A DNA stretch of 64,000 nucleotides. It comes from Chloroflexota bacterium. Lineage in GTDB: Bacteria; Chloroflexota; Dehalococcoidia; Lucifugimonadales; UBA3495. The first letter of the stretch is position 1; every line of letters starts with the position of its first letter. Shown here in pieces: positions 33,722 to 43,538 of the stretch. Both the position numbers and the translations under genes were made by a program. Under the pieces are notes generated by a model. The model ran no database searches. It saw nothing but the letters and a program-made list of their open reading frames with translations, and was not told the origin of the DNA. The DNA is taken from positions 1 to 64,000 of the forward strand of contig JACZUF010000007.1 of assembly GCA_022573285.1 (NCBI GenBank). The letters run 5' to 3'.

Positions 33722-34063
33722 TTGCCGCCGGTCAGAGCATTAGCCAGACAACTGGGCGCTTCCCAGAAGAGGCTCAAGCCCATCTTGGACCTGGTCAGGG
33801 GTCAGCGCGTCGAAGAAGCCCTGAACAACCTGAGCCTGCTGACCTCGCCGTGGGCCAAGTCCGTGGCCAAAGTGGTGGCGTCGGCGGCGGCCAACGCCGA
33901 GAACAACATGTTGATGAACCGGGACAATCTCCGGATCGTCCATATATCGGCGGACAACGCCAAGTCGCTGAAACGGTTCCGGCCAAGGGCCAGGGGCCGC
34001 ATCGGCCGGATAATCAAACGCTCCAGCCACCTGATGGTGGTTGTGGACGAAGACGAGGAATAG
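33722..34063 (+). CDS. rplV: 50S ribosomal protein L22
   Basis: The 113-residue L22 (KRLKPILDLVRGQRVEEALN, AAANAENNMLMNRDNLRI, RARGRIGRIIKRSSHLMVVV) lines the exit tunnel. The start appears to be TTG 33722, with GAGG about eight bases before it inside the end of rpsS. It ends in an acidic DEDEE. Confidence 0.95.
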   Translation: MPPVRALARQLGASQKRLKPILDLVRGQRVEEALNNLSLLTSPWAKSVAKVVASAAANAENNMLMNRDNLRIVHISADNAKSLKRFRPRARGRIGRIIKRSSHLMVVVDEDEE

Positions 34064-34072
34064 GAGCTAGGC

Positions 34073-34816
34073 ATGGGGCATAAGACCCACCCATACGGGT
34101 TCCGGCTGGGTATCATCAAGGACTGGAAGGCCCACTGGTACGCGCCAAACAGCAGCTCTTACCGTCACCTGGTGACTCAGGACCTTCGCTTGCGCGAAAG
34201 CATCAAGAACGAGTACAAAGCGTTTTCCGATGCGGGAATCGCGCTGGTCGAGATCGACCGCGGCGCTCAAGATAGCGTTATCAATATCCATTCGGCGCGC
34301 CCCGGAATCCTGATCGGCCGGGACGGAGAGCGGGTGAAGAGCCTGCGGTCCAAGCTCGAGGCCATCGCCGAAGGCCGCATACAACTGAATATCATCGAGA
34401 TTGAACAGCCCGAGACCAACGCCTATCTGGTGTCCCGGAACGTGGCCGACCAGTTGGAACGCCGGGTTGCCTACCGCCGGGCCATGCGCCAGGCCGCCCA
34501 GAGGGCGATGCAGGCCGGGGCCCAGGGAATCAAGATTATCATCAAGGGCCGCATCACCGGCTCTGAGATCGCCCGCGTCGAAAAGCTGATGCTGGGCCGG
34601 GTGCCCCTCCATACGCTCCGGGCCGACATCGACTACTCATTGGCCGAGGCGCACACAACTATGGGACAGGTCGGCGTCAAGACCTGGGTCTATCACGGCG
34701 ATATACTTCCTCCCCAGCCGGAAGAGGTTGAGGAATTGGAAAACATTGAAGTCACCGTCCAGGCGGAGGATATCGAGGAAGCCCTGGAGTCCATCGACCT
34801 GGAAAACCCCGAATAG
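34073..34816 (+). CDS. rpsC: 30S ribosomal protein S3, with acidic C-terminal end
   Basis: S3 forms the mRNA entry site. The 247-residue protein starts MGHKTHPYGFRLGIIKDW and contains the KH segment ARPGILIGRDGERVKSLRS, and AQGIKIIIKGRITGSEIARV. The last ~30 residues after HGDILPPQPEEVEELE are acidic and beyond the usual core, a milder case of the extensions seen on S17, L5 and L4. Confidence 0.97.
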   Translation: MGHKTHPYGFRLGIIKDWKAHWYAPNSSSYRHLVTQDLRLRESIKNEYKAFSDAGIALVEIDRGAQDSVINIHSARPGILIGRDGERVKSLRSKLEAIAEGRIQLNIIEIEQPETNAYLVSRNVADQLERRVAYRRAMRQAAQRAMQAGAQGIKIIIKGRITGSEIARVEKLMLGRVPLHTLRADIDYSLAEAHTTMGQVGVKTWVYHGDILPPQPEEVEELENIEVTVQAEDIEEALESIDLENPE

Positions 34817-34837
34817 GGACCGGACTAGGAGCGATCC

Positions 34838-35278
34838 ATGCTGCAGCCCAAGCGGACCAAATTTAGGAAGCATTTCCGTGGCAAGATGCGGGGCGCCGCC
34901 ACCACGGGAAGCTCTGTTTCCTTTGGGGAAATCGGTCTTAAGGCCATGGGAGCCTCATGGATAACCGCCCGCCAGATAGAGGCCGCCCGCGTCGCCGTGA
35001 CCCGGCATCTGAAGCGGGGCGGACAGGTCTGGGTCCGCATCTTCCCCGATAAATCGGTCAGCAAGAAAGCCGCTGAGACCCGGATGGGCGGCGGAAAGGC
35101 CGCCGTGGACTACTGGGTGGCCGTGGTAAAGCCGGGCCGGATACTCTTCGAGGTGGCCGGTGTGCCCCACGAAGAGGCGGTCCAGGCGCTGCGTCTGGCT
35201 TCGCAGAAACTGCCCATCCCCACTAAGACCGTCGTCAGGGACCGCTTGGCCGCCGCGGTGGCCAACGGCTTGGTTTAA
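34838..35278 (+). CDS. rplP: 50S ribosomal protein L16
   Basis: The 146-residue L16 helps form the A-site tRNA pocket. Landmarks are [58 protein letters not shown] and [15 protein letters not shown]. Order and length are standard; the stop is two bases from the rpmC start. Confidence 0.97.
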   Translation: MLQPKRTKFRKHFRGKMRGAATTGSSVSFGEIGLKAMGASWITARQIEAARVAVTRHLKRGGQVWVRIFPDKSVSKKAAETRMGGGKAAVDYWVAVVKPGRILFEVAGVPHEEAVQALRLASQKLPIPTKTVVRDRLAAAVANGLV

Positions 35279-35279
35279 T

Positions 35280-35480
35280 ATGCGTGTCCACGAGATAAGA
35301 GAACTCAGCAACGACCAGTTGTACGAGGAATTGGTAAAGGCTGGCAGGGAACTGATGAACCTTCGTTTCCGTGCCGCGACTAACCAGTTGCCCAACACCA
35401 ACGAACCCCACTCGGTTAGAAAGACCATCGCCAGGCTCCGGACGGTGATCAAAGAGCGGCAGATTCAGGAGGCTGGTTAG
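35280..35480 (+). CDS. rpmC: 50S ribosomal protein L29
   Basis: The 66-residue L29 (MRVHEIRELSNDQLYEELVK, LMNLRFRAATNQLPN, IARLRTVIKER) lies at the tunnel exit beside L23. ATG 35280 overlaps the end of rplP by one base spacing, and the last G of its stop is the first base of the rpsQ GTG start. Confidence 0.96.
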   Translation: MRVHEIRELSNDQLYEELVKAGRELMNLRFRAATNQLPNTNEPHSVRKTIARLRTVIKERQIQEAG

Positions 35481-36037
35481 TGGCAAGAACCATGCGCAAG
35501 GTCCGCGTCGGCGCCGTCGTGCGGACCAATCAAGACAAGACCGCCATTGTGGAGATGGTCTGGAAACAGCGCCACCGGCTATACCGGAAACAGATGCGCC
35601 GGGTGGCCCGGTTCTACGTCCACGACCCGGAGAACCAGTGCCGCTTGGGCGACACTGTGCGCATCGAAGAGACCAGGCCCATTTCCAAGAACAAACACTG
35701 GCGTCTCATGGAGATACTGGAACGTAAGCAGGTGGCCGAGGTCCGTCCCATCGACTTGGAGACCGACGTTGCCCCCGAGATAACTCAGCCCCGCATCCTG
35801 GCGGCGGAAGCCAGAGCGGAAGCTGCGGCGGCGGAGGCTGCCGACGAAGAAACTGCGTCCCAAGAGAAAGCGGCAGAAGAAGCCGTGGCGGAAGTTGCTG
35901 CAGAAGAGCCTATAGCTGAAGAGGAAACCGCAGAAGAAGAGGAAGCTGAGCCGGAAGCAGAAGAGCCGGAAGTAGAAGAGCCGGAAGAAGCTGAGCCGGA
36001 GGAAGCTGAGCCGGAAGAACGGGAAGAAAAGGAATGA
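35480..36037 (+). CDS. rpsQ: 30S ribosomal protein S17 with a ~95-residue Glu/Ala-rich tail
   Basis: Residues 1-~88 are a normal S17 ([53 protein letters not shown]). The following ~95 residues are almost only Glu, Ala, Pro and Val, with repeats such as [20 protein letters not shown]. Typical S17 has 80-90 residues, so the tail doubles the protein. GTG 35480 shares its G with the rpmC stop. The tail stays in frame until ATGA, where rplN begins. A strongly negative tail on an rRNA-binding protein should project into solvent. Confidence 0.93.
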   Translation: MARTMRKVRVGAVVRTNQDKTAIVEMVWKQRHRLYRKQMRRVARFYVHDPENQCRLGDTVRIEETRPISKNKHWRLMEILERKQVAEVRPIDLETDVAPEITQPRILAAEARAEAAAAEAADEETASQEKAAEEAVAEVAAEEPIAEEETAEEEEAEPEAEEPEVEEPEEAEPEEAEPEEREEKE

Positions 36038-36402
36038 TACAGACCTATACCCGGCTGAAGGTGGCCGACAACAGTGGGGCCAAAGTGATTCGCCTCATAA
36101 ATATTCCTGGCAGCGGCAAGCGCAGATATGCCCACGTTGGCGACATTATCGTCTGCAACGTGAGAGAAGCGGCGCCAAACTCGCCGGTCCGCAAGGGCGA
36201 GGTGGTCCGGGCGGTGGTGATTCGCCAGGCCCAAGGACGGCGCCGGCCCGACGGCACCTACATCAAGTTCGACGACAACGCGGCCGTGCTCATCGGCGAC
36301 GACCAACTCCCCAGGGGCACCCGCATCTTTGGCCCGGTGGCCCGTGAGCTGAGAGACAAGGGATTCATGCGTATCGTCTCCCTCGCGCCCGAGGTGGTCT
36401 AA
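36034..36402 (+). CDS. rplN: 50S ribosomal protein L14
   Basis: The 122-residue L14 forms bridges to 16S rRNA. It starts [19 protein letters not shown], with [20 protein letters not shown] and [20 protein letters not shown]. Its ATG overlaps the rpsQ stop (ATGA), and its own stop overlaps the rplX start. Confidence 0.97.
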   Translation: MIQTYTRLKVADNSGAKVIRLINIPGSGKRRYAHVGDIIVCNVREAAPNSPVRKGEVVRAVVIRQAQGRRRPDGTYIKFDDNAAVLIGDDQLPRGTRIFGPVARELRDKGFMRIVSLAPEVV

Positions 36403-36722
36403 TGCGTATCCGCACCGGAGATACCGTGCTGGTAATCGCCGGCAAGGAGAAGGGCAAGACCGGCCGGGTGGAACGGCAGGTCCCCGGGAAAGACCGGGTG
36501 ATTGTCGAGGGTGTAAACTTGGTTACGCGGCACATGAAGGCCAGGCCCGGCGTGACCCAAGCGGGGCGGATCCAAAAAGAGGGTCCGATCCACGTGTCAA
36601 ACGTGGTCCTGATCTGTAATAAGTGCAACGAGCCTACCAAGCCCAAGACCATCTTCTTGGACACGGGCTCCAGAGTGCGCAGATGCACAAAATGTCAGGA
36701 AGTTATCGACGATGCTCGATGA
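36402..36722 (+). CDS. rplX: 50S ribosomal protein L24
   Basis: The 106-residue L24 opens with the KOW segment [20 protein letters not shown], then [19 protein letters not shown] and a C-terminal half with CNKC and CTKC pairs, a possible zinc site. It starts assembly of the large subunit. Its end overlaps the rplE start by 11 bases. Confidence 0.95.
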   Translation: MRIRTGDTVLVIAGKEKGKTGRVERQVPGKDRVIVEGVNLVTRHMKARPGVTQAGRIQKEGPIHVSNVVLICNKCNEPTKPKTIFLDTGSRVRRCTKCQEVIDDAR

Positions 36723-37488
36723 AGAGAGACAACAACCAGAGGACGTAGCAGAGTCCCAAGAGACTGCCGGCGAGGCCGCCGAGTCCGAGGATTCGGCTGA
36801 GCAAGCAGACGGTGAAGCGGCCGCCGAGAGCGAGGAGCAGCAAGCCCCCCGGCGGCAGCGGCGTGAGCGCGCCGGTGGACGGGGCGGCAGAGCAGCCGCT
36901 GCCGAGCTCGAGCCGCCGACGGAACCCCCGCCTCCGCCCCGTCTCTGGGAGCAGTTCAAGAACGAAATAATTCCCGCCATGGTCCGGGAATTCGGTTACG
37001 GGAACCCAATGGAGGTTCCGCGGCTGCAGAAGATCGTTCTGAACATCGGGTTGGGCGAAGCGCTGACGAACGGCCGGGCCATGGAGGCCGCCACCCGTGA
37101 CCTGACGGTGATCAGCGGTCAGAAGCCGATCGTCACCCTGGCGCGGAAGTCGATCGCCGGGTTCAAGATCAGGCAGGGGAATCCCATCGGTACCGCGGTC
37201 ACCCTCAGGGGCGCCCGGATGTACCACTTCTTGGACCGGCTGGTAAACACCGCCCTGCCCCGTATCCGGGACTTCCGCGGCCTAGCCCGGCGGGGACTGG
37301 ACGGACGCGGAAATTACACGATCGGTATTCGGGAGCAGATCATCTTCCCGGAGATCGACTACAACGACATAGACAAGATCCGTGGACTGCAGGTAACCAT
37401 CGCGACCACGGCCAAGAATGATGCCGAGGCCATCCGCCTGTTGGAACTCTACGGCATGCCCTTTATCAAAGACACGGTTGAGGCTTAA
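36712..37488 (+). CDS. rplE: 50S ribosomal protein L5 with a ~76-residue acidic N-terminal extension
   Basis: The L5 core runs from about residue 77 ([20 protein letters not shown]) to [16 protein letters not shown], with [16 protein letters not shown] and [20 protein letters not shown]5 holds 5S rRNA at the central protuberance. The first ~75 residues are rich in Glu, Ala and Ser, then basic ([14 protein letters not shown]), then proline-rich. ATG 36712 lies inside the end of rplX; the only later in-frame starts are within or after the core, so the extension is probably translated. L5 is normally about 180 residues; this one has 258. Confidence 0.92.
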   Translation: MLDEERQQPEDVAESQETAGEAAESEDSAEQADGEAAAESEEQQAPRRQRRERAGGRGGRAAAAELEPPTEPPPPPRLWEQFKNEIIPAMVREFGYGNPMEVPRLQKIVLNIGLGEALTNGRAMEAATRDLTVISGQKPIVTLARKSIAGFKIRQGNPIGTAVTLRGARMYHFLDRLVNTALPRIRDFRGLARRGLDGRGNYTIGIREQIIFPEIDYNDIDKIRGLQVTIATTAKNDAEAIRLLELYGMPFIKDTVEA

Positions 37489-37499
37489 CGGAGGCGTCG

Positions 37500-37685
37500 T
37501 TGGCGAAAACTTCAGTAATCCAGAGGTGGCTCAAAGAGCCTAAATTCCCGGTCCGGGCTTACAACCGGTGCCACCGGTGCGGCCGTGCGCGTGCCTACAA
37601 CCGGCATACCGGACTCTGCCGCATCTGCTTCCGCCAATTGGCCCTAAACGGCGAACTGCCCGGCGTGCGCAAGGCCAGTTTGTAG
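37500..37685 (+). CDS. rpsN: 30S ribosomal protein S14, zinc type
   Basis: The 61-residue S14 is the short, zinc-binding (type Z) form with CHRC and CRIC pairs and the end [21 protein letters not shown] 37500 is the likely start, with GGAGG six bases upstream. Order rplE-rpsN-rpsH is normal for spc operons. Confidence 0.95.
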   Translation: MAKTSVIQRWLKEPKFPVRAYNRCHRCGRARAYNRHTGLCRICFRQLALNGELPGVRKASL

Positions 37686-37756
37686 TCCGGTGCATCGTTT
37701 CTTTAATCAATACTTAGCGTTGTTAACTTCAGGTGTAGAGGAGAGATAGACCTAAA

Positions 37757-38161
37757 ATGCCGGTAACCGATCCGTTGGCAGATATGTTGACCAGGATCCG
37801 TAACGCCGTACAGGCGCGTCACGATTCGGTCACTCTCCCGCACTCCAAGTTGAAGTTGGCCGTGGCCAAGATCCTCAAAGAGGAGCGCTTCATCCGGGAC
37901 TTCGACCTGCCCCGGCCCCAGGCCCAGACCCATCCCACAATTCGGCTGCACCTCATCTACCGCGAGGGGCGGCAATCGGCCATCTCCGGTCTCAAGCGCG
38001 TGAGCAAACCCGGCCTAAGAGTTTATGTGGGCAGGGGAGAGATACCCAGGGTCTATGGCGGGATCGGCCTGGCCATTTTATCCACTTCCAAAGGCGTTAT
38101 GGCCGGGCGGAAGGCTTGGCGTGAAGGCGTCGGCGGAGAGCTACTCTGTTATGTCTGGTGA
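37757..38161 (+). CDS. rpsH: 30S ribosomal protein S8
   Basis: The 134-residue S8 ([60 protein letters not shown]) binds the central domain of 16S rRNA. In E. coli S8 also represses the spc operon. ATG 37757 follows a GGAGAG; the 3' end overlaps the rplF start. Confidence 0.96.
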   Translation: MPVTDPLADMLTRIRNAVQARHDSVTLPHSKLKLAVAKILKEERFIRDFDLPRPQAQTHPTIRLHLIYREGRQSAISGLKRVSKPGLRVYVGRGEIPRVYGGIGLAILSTSKGVMAGRKAWREGVGGELLCYVW

Positions 38162-38741
38162 TGCGGCTGTGAACGAGAAGAAGCAAGAAAAAACCCTCTC
38201 CCGCATCGGCCGGAAGCCCATACCCTTGCCCGATGGAGTCCAGGTGGAGGTCCAATACGGCGGAGTCAAGGTCACCGGACCCAAGGGGACCATCGAGCAG
38301 AAATACCATCCCGAAGTGGTGGTTAAAGTCGAAGATGGGGAGGTGTTGGTGGAGCGGCAATCGGAAAAAAAATTCCACCATGCGCTGCACGGTCTCACCC
38401 GCAGCCTGATCGCCAACGCCGTGACCGGCGTGTCCGAGGGGTTCACCAGGTCTCTGGAGATCATGGGTGTCGGCTACAGAGTCGCCGAAGCTGGGAACGG
38501 GATCATACTAAACGTGGGCTTCAGCCATCCCGTGGAGATTCACCCCGAAGAAGGGGTGACCATGGAAGTGGAAGGCAACAACAGGATCCACGTCCGCGGC
38601 ATCGACAAGCAAAAAGTAGGCCAATTGGCGGCCCGAGTCAGAAGGGTCCGCCCGCCCAACACCTATAAGGAAAAGGGCATCCGGTACTCCGACGAAGTCC
38701 TTCACTTTAAACCTGGAAAGGCGGCGGCTAGAAAGGCCTAA
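38151..38741 (+). CDS. rplF: 50S ribosomal protein L6
   Basis: The L6 core starts at [20 protein letters not shown] and ends [20 protein letters not shown], with two repeated alpha/beta domains near the sarcin-ricin loop. ATG 38151 gives 196 residues and an 11-base overlap with rpsH; GTG 38169 is the alternative and would remove a six-residue non-conserved start. Position between rpsH and rplR is normal. Confidence 0.95.
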   Translation: MSGDAAVNEKKQEKTLSRIGRKPIPLPDGVQVEVQYGGVKVTGPKGTIEQKYHPEVVVKVEDGEVLVERQSEKKFHHALHGLTRSLIANAVTGVSEGFTRSLEIMGVGYRVAEAGNGIILNVGFSHPVEIHPEEGVTMEVEGNNRIHVRGIDKQKVGQLAARVRRVRPPNTYKEKGIRYSDEVLHFKPGKAAARKA

Positions 38742-38779
38742 CGGCCCACAAGAACGACCCGCGGTATATTGAATTAATC

Positions 38780-39148
38780 ATGCCTAAAGATAAGAACGCA
38801 AAACGGCTGAGAAAAGTTCGGCACATCAGGTTACGGAACAAGATTTCCGGCACACCGGAGCGGCCTAGGCTTGCCGTGTTCCGCAGCCTGCGGCATATCT
38901 ACGCCCAGGTGATCGACGACACCACCGGGCACACCCTTGCGGCGGCTTCCAGCGCCGATGCGATCGAAGAAGCCGGCGGGCCCATCATCCCCAAGATTGC
39001 CGCGTCTACCGCCGTGGGCAAACTGGTGGCGGAAAGGGCCATGGCAGAGGGGATTACGCAGGTGGTGTTCGACCGAGGCGGATGCAAATTTCATGGCAGG
39101 GTCAAGGCCCTGGCCGAAGCGACCCGGGAAGCCGGGCTGATATTCTAA
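38780..39148 (+). CDS. rplR: 50S ribosomal protein L18
   Basis: The 122-residue L18 carries [18 protein letters not shown], a conserved [19 protein letters not shown] segment and the end REAGLIF. It binds 5S rRNA together with L5. Length and order are normal. Confidence 0.96.
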   Translation: MPKDKNAKRLRKVRHIRLRNKISGTPERPRLAVFRSLRHIYAQVIDDTTGHTLAAASSADAIEEAGGPIIPKIAASTAVGKLVAERAMAEGITQVVFDRGGCKFHGRVKALAEATREAGLIF

Positions 39149-39193
39149 GAGCGAACTCAACTTACCGCAGAGACTGGGAGGTCTAGCCCGCTT

Positions 39194-39775
39194 ATGGTCC
39201 AAGCCCCTAACAGGTTCTTCTCCGACCGAGGTCGAGGCCGAGACGAGGATACCGGAGGTTTCTCCGAGAGAGTCGTCTTCACCCGCCGTATCGCCAAGGT
39301 GGTGAAGGGAGGCCGTCGTCTCCGTTTCAATGCATTGGTCGTGGTGGGAGACGGAAAAGGAAAGGTGGGTGTTGGCCTGGGCAAGGCACTGGTTATTCCC
39401 GACGCAGTAAGAAAAGGCAACGCCGTCGCCCAGCGCGACATGGTCACCATCCCCCTGCGCGGAAGCACCATCCCCCAGAAGATCACGGTCAAGAAGGGCG
39501 CAACCATCGTGATGATCAAGCCGGCCCGAGAGGGGACCGGAGTCATCGCCGCCGGCGCCATGCGCGCCATCTTGGAACTGGGCGGCGTGAAAGACGTAGT
39601 CGGAAAATCGCTGGGCTCCCGGAACCCCATAAACATCGTTTACGCCACCATGGAAGCCCTGCGCCAATTGCGGGACCCTGAGGTCGAGTTGGCCCGCCGC
39701 CTGGGCCGGCCGCTACCATCGAAGAGCATACCCGCGGACGAGTTATCTGCGGACGGGACATCCGAGGGAGAATAA
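39194..39775 (+). CDS. rpsE: 30S ribosomal protein S5
   Basis: The 193-residue S5 has the double-stranded RNA-binding start FSERVVFTRRIAKVVKGGRR, FNALVVVGDGKGKVGVGLGK and AGAMRAILELGGVKDVVGKS. It takes part in mRNA unwinding and accuracy. A ~25-residue Arg/Asp-rich N-terminal extension and an acidic C-terminus (ADELSADGTSEGE) flank the core. Confidence 0.96.
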   Translation: MVQAPNRFFSDRGRGRDEDTGGFSERVVFTRRIAKVVKGGRRLRFNALVVVGDGKGKVGVGLGKALVIPDAVRKGNAVAQRDMVTIPLRGSTIPQKITVKKGATIVMIKPAREGTGVIAAGAMRAILELGGVKDVVGKSLGSRNPINIVYATMEALRQLRDPEVELARRLGRPLPSKSIPADELSADGTSEGE

Positions 39776-39814
39776 AGGCCGTACAATCTAATCGAAGATA
39801 CCGGTCGACACACT

Positions 39815-39994
39815 ATGGCGGAAATAAAAATCACCTGGACCAAAAGCGTTATCGGACGGCCGCAGAACCAGCGGCGGATCATCAAGTCCCTGGGGCTGCA
39901 TCGCTTGAACCATACCGTGGTCCATCAGGACTCGCCGACCATCCGCGGCATGGTGAACAAAGTTAGCCACCTGGTGAAGGTGGAAGAGGTCTAA
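39815..39994 (+). CDS. rpmD: 50S ribosomal protein L30
   Basis: A 59-residue frame reading MAEIKITWTKSVIGRPQNQR, RRIIKSLGLHRLNHTVVHQD and ending GMVNKVSHLVKVEEV. This is the bacterial L30 pattern, in its usual place between rpsE and rplO. ATG 39815 is the only sensible start. Confidence 0.95.
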   Translation: MAEIKITWTKSVIGRPQNQRRIIKSLGLHRLNHTVVHQDSPTIRGMVNKVSHLVKVEEV

Positions 39995-39995
39995 G

Positions 39996-40016
39996 CCGCC
40001 CGCCAACGCCGGGCGG
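39996..40016. repeat. Hairpin after rpmD
   Basis: CCGCCCG and CGGGCGG form a seven-pair stem just after the rpmD stop. No T-run follows, so it is not a clear terminator. The remaining ~125 bases before rplO show nothing recognisable. Confidence 0.4.
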
Positions 40017-40142
40017 TCCTTGCCGAGACCGGGACGAAGTTGCCGTTAAACCGGCATTATGGCAACCCGAAACGGTTTACCAGCGGCGATGACGCATTTA
40101 AAATCAGTCTAGAAGGCGTAACAGGTCAATGAGGCGCGCCCC

Positions 40143-40592
40143 ATGATGGAACATCAACTGGCCCCCGCCAAGGGAGCCAGGAAAAACAGAAAACGGATCG
40201 GCCGCGGCGACGCGGCAGGCCAAGGAAGTACCGCGGGACGGGGCATGAAGGGACAAAAATCCCGCTCCGGTAGCGGACCGCCTGTGTGGTTCGAGGGTGG
40301 TCAGTTGCCCTTGATTAAGGGACTGCCCATGAAGCGGGGCTTCCACAACAGATTCAAGACCTATTACTCCCTGGTCAAATTGGAGACCCTGGACAAATTC
40401 GACGCCGGAGAGCGCATCACCCCGGAACTCCTTCTGGAGAAGGGCTACCTTCGGAACCTCAATCGGCCGGTGAAGGTCATGGGCGATGGGGAGATCAGCA
40501 AGGCCGTGACCGTGGTGGCGGCAAAATTCACCCGCACCGCTAAAGAAAAGATTGAAGCGGCCAAGGGAACGGCGGAGGAGACTGCGGCGTAA
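40143..40592 (+). CDS. rplO: 50S ribosomal protein L15
   Basis: The 149-residue L15 contains RKNRKRIGRGDAAGQGSTAG, KSRSGSGPPVWFEGGQLPL and KVMGDGEISKAVTVVAAKF. It binds late in large-subunit assembly. ATG 40143 or the next codon (40146) may start it. Its stop overlaps the secY ATG. Confidence 0.96.
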   Translation: MMEHQLAPAKGARKNRKRIGRGDAAGQGSTAGRGMKGQKSRSGSGPPVWFEGGQLPLIKGLPMKRGFHNRFKTYYSLVKLETLDKFDAGERITPELLLEKGYLRNLNRPVKVMGDGEISKAVTVVAAKFTRTAKEKIEAAKGTAEETAA

Positions 40593-41920
40593 TGATGAAC
40601 GCCGAGGTCCAGTCCGGCAGATTTCCTAGGCTGATCCAGGCGGCGATCGACGCCTTCAGCCTTCCTGACCTGCGGGCCAAGATACTCTTCACTCTGGCCA
40701 TCCTGGCCCTGTACCGGTTCATCGCCCACATCCCCCTTCCGGGCATCGACCAGATAGCGTTAGACAACCTCTTCAGGAATAACCAACTCCTGGGCTTCTT
40801 GGACCTGTTCAGCGGCGGAGCGCTGAGCCGCATGAGCATCGTGGCGCTGGGCGTTTTCCCCTATATCACCTCGTCAATCATCATCCAGTTGCTGACCCCG
40901 GTCATACCCCAATTGCAGGAATTGTCCCGTGAAGGCGAGTCGGGCCGGGCCAAGATGAACCGGATCACCCACTGGATCACCATCCCCATCGCCTTCGCCC
41001 AGGGGTACGGGCAACTGGTCCTCTTGGAACAGAGCAACGTCATCGCCGAGGTGGGATTCTCCGGCGATGCTTTATTGCCCACCGTCGCGGCCCTGGTTTC
41101 CATCGCCGCCGGGACCATGTTCTTGGTTTGGCTGGGTGAGATGATCACGGAGCGAGGCATCGGAAACGGCATCTCCCTGATAATCTTCGCCGGAATCGTG
41201 GCCGGGTTCCCCAGGCTGCTGACCCAAGGCTTCTTGGACCGGGACAACGTGTTGGGCATCGGCTTCTTCGCCATAATCGGCGTGCTGATCATCGCCTGCA
41301 TCGTGATGTTCAACGAGGCCCACCGGCGCATCCCGGTGCAGTATGGCCGCAGCATCTTCAGGGGCGGTAGGATGTACCGGCAAAGCGGGGCGACCTATCT
41401 ACCATTGCGCATAAATTCGGCGGGCATGATTCCCCTGATATTTGCCTTTTCCATCGTGATCTTGCCCGGCACCATCGCGACCTACTTCGCCACCAACACC
41501 AGTTGGGTGGGCGACGTGGCGAATTTCTTTGCCGACTTGCTGATACCCACCTCGCCCCTTTATTGGGTGATGGTGTTCGTGCTGGTGGTGATGTTCACCT
41601 TCTTCTACACCTTGGTGATATTCAACCAGCAGCAACTGGCCGAGAACCTCCAGAAGAACGGCGGGTTCGTGCTGGGCATCCGGCCCGGCAAACCCACGCA
41701 GGACTACCTAAACCGTGTGATTGTGCGCATAACGTTGGGCGGGGCCCTCTTCCTGGGCACCATCGCAATCATGCCCTATATTGCGTCGCTCATCACCGGC
41801 GTTCAAGCCATATCCCTCAGCAGCACCAGCTTGCTGATCATGGTCGGCGTCGGTCTGGATACCCTGCGCCAACTTGAGGCGCAACTAATGATGCGGAATT
41901 ACGAAGGATTCCTGAGATAG
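40592..41920 (+). CDS. secY: Protein translocase subunit SecY
   Basis: SecY is the channel of the Sec translocon. The 442-residue protein has ten hydrophobic segments, with RFIAHIPLPGIDQIALDNLF, the plug region LLGFLDLFSGGALSRMSIVA, YITSSIIIQLLTPVIPQLQ and the C-terminal LIMVGVGLDTLRQLEAQLMM. Its ATG overlaps the rplO stop and its stop abuts adk, in the common spc order. Confidence 0.97.
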   Translation: MMNAEVQSGRFPRLIQAAIDAFSLPDLRAKILFTLAILALYRFIAHIPLPGIDQIALDNLFRNNQLLGFLDLFSGGALSRMSIVALGVFPYITSSIIIQLLTPVIPQLQELSREGESGRAKMNRITHWITIPIAFAQGYGQLVLLEQSNVIAEVGFSGDALLPTVAALVSIAAGTMFLVWLGEMITERGIGNGISLIIFAGIVAGFPRLLTQGFLDRDNVLGIGFFAIIGVLIIACIVMFNEAHRRIPVQYGRSIFRGGRMYRQSGATYLPLRINSAGMIPLIFAFSIVILPGTIATYFATNTSWVGDVANFFADLLIPTSPLYWVMVFVLVVMFTFFYTLVIFNQQQLAENLQKNGGFVLGIRPGKPTQDYLNRVIVRITLGGALFLGTIAIMPYIASLITGVQAISLSSTSLLIMVGVGLDTLRQLEAQLMMRNYEGFLR

Positions 41921-42577
41921 ATGGCCCAGGGACTGCGATTTGTTTTGTTCGGCTCTCCCGGCGCCGGGAAAGGCACCCAGGCCAATCTGCTGCGGGACCG
42001 CTTGAACGTGACCCATATAAGTTCGGGCGACCTATTCCGTCACCACCTGGAACAGGGAACACCCCTGGGCCTGCGCGCCAAAGAGTACATGAACAAGGGA
42101 GAATTGGTCCCCGACGAAGTGACCATCGGCATCATTCTTGACAAGGTGATGTGCCTTCCGGACGACGAAGGGTTCATCCTGGACGGGTTCCCCAGGAACA
42201 CCAATCAGGCCCAGGAACTGGAGAATACATTGGCCGCCGGGTCCCGGAACCTGGACAAGGTGGTGCATATCGACGTCTCCGAGCCGGAGTTGCTGCGCCG
42301 GCTAGGCGGCCGGTTCGTCTGCCGCGCCTGCCAAGCGCCCCACGCCATCGGCGAAGGCGAGGACGGGGCGGCCAAGAAGTGCGGCCAATGCGGCGGGGAA
42401 CTCTACCAGCGGGACGACGACCGTCCCGAGGCGGTCAAGAAACGGATTGAGGTCTATAAGAGAGAGACCATGCCCGTCCTTGGCTTCTACCGAGAACGGG
42501 GAGTCTTGGTGAACATTCCGGGCGACGATACCGTTGACGAGGTCAACAAACAGGTTTTGGCGGCCTTGGGTGCCTAA
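41921..42577 (+). CDS. adk: Adenylate kinase with zinc-type LID
   Basis: Adk balances ATP, ADP and AMP. The 218-residue protein has GSPGAGKGTQANLL (P-loop), the AMP site NKGELVPDE and DGFPRNTNQAQEL. The long LID holds CRAC and CGQC pairs, the zinc-binding form common in Gram-positive-like lineages. It starts one base after the secY stop. Confidence 0.96.
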   Translation: MAQGLRFVLFGSPGAGKGTQANLLRDRLNVTHISSGDLFRHHLEQGTPLGLRAKEYMNKGELVPDEVTIGIILDKVMCLPDDEGFILDGFPRNTNQAQELENTLAAGSRNLDKVVHIDVSEPELLRRLGGRFVCRACQAPHAIGEGEDGAAKKCGQCGGELYQRDDDRPEAVKKRIEVYKRETMPVLGFYRERGVLVNIPGDDTVDEVNKQVLAALGA

Positions 42578-42664
42578 ACGGTGCGCCAAAACCGGATAAT
42601 AGTTATAATCTCTTGGGTTCCAACTGGGTTCCCAATGTGATCAATCGGGAGTAGAATACTAAAA

Positions 42665-43489
42665 GTGAATCGCGGCCGAAATGTTGAGACCGCTTCTAAC
42701 TCGGCGTCCAACTACTCGGGGGGGATCACGATCAAGTCCCCTCAAGAGCTGGACTCAATGCGCCGTGCGGGAGCGGTTGTTGGCGCGGTTATCGACCTGT
42801 TGAAGGCCTCGGTGGAGCCCGGCATGACCACCAAGGACCTGGACAAGCTCGCGTATAAAGAGATTACCCGGCGGGGCGCCAAACCCACGTTCAAGGGTTA
42901 CCGGGGATTCCCTGCCAGTATCTGCACGTCGGTGAACGAAGAGATCGTCCACGGGATACCCGGCAAACGGGTGCTCCGGGAGGGCGATATCGTCAAGATC
43001 GACGTTGGCGCGACCATTGAAGGCATGATCGGCGACGCGGCGGTGTCCATAGCCGTGGGCCAAGTGACGCCGGAGGCCGCCGCCTTGATGGACGACACAC
43101 GCCTCAGCTTGGAGGCGGGTATCGAAGCCGCCCAGCCCGGTGGCCGGGTCGGAGATATAGGCGCTGCGGTGCAGGCCTACGGTGAGAGCCGGGGCTACGG
43201 CGTGGTGCGGGAGTTCGTGGGACACGGCGTAGGCCGGGCCTTGCACGAGGACCCCCAGGTGCCCAACTACGGGCAGGCGGGCATGGGCCCGCTGCTCCGC
43301 GTGGGCATGTGCATCGCCATTGAGCCCATGTTCAACATGGGGGACTGGCATACCAAAATATTGGATGACGAGTGGACCGTGGTCACAGCGGACGGCAAAC
43401 TCTCGGCCCACTTCGAACATTCCATAGCCATCAACGAGGACGGACCGGAGATTCTGACCGTTCATAGTCAGTACCGGTCCATAGACTAG
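42665..43489 (+). CDS. map: Methionine aminopeptidase, type I
   Basis: MetAP trims the start methionine from new proteins. The metal ligands are visible: [15 protein letters not shown] (Asp, Asp), [15 protein letters not shown] (His), IEPMF (Glu) and [15 protein letters not shown] (Glu). The 274-residue length includes ~22 extra N-terminal residues. GTG 42665 is the likely start, though the GGGAG upstream is far (13 bases). A TATAAT at 42604-42609 may mark an internal promoter. Confidence 0.95.
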   Translation: MNRGRNVETASNSASNYSGGITIKSPQELDSMRRAGAVVGAVIDLLKASVEPGMTTKDLDKLAYKEITRRGAKPTFKGYRGFPASICTSVNEEIVHGIPGKRVLREGDIVKIDVGATIEGMIGDAAVSIAVGQVTPEAAALMDDTRLSLEAGIEAAQPGGRVGDIGAAVQAYGESRGYGVVREFVGHGVGRALHEDPQVPNYGQAGMGPLLRVGMCIAIEPMFNMGDWHTKILDDEWTVVTADGKLSAHFEHSIAINEDGPEILTVHSQYRSID

Positions 43490-43538
43490 TCCCGGCGCAG
43501 CAACCGGGGCGGGCGCAAATCCGCACGAAAGAGGACTT

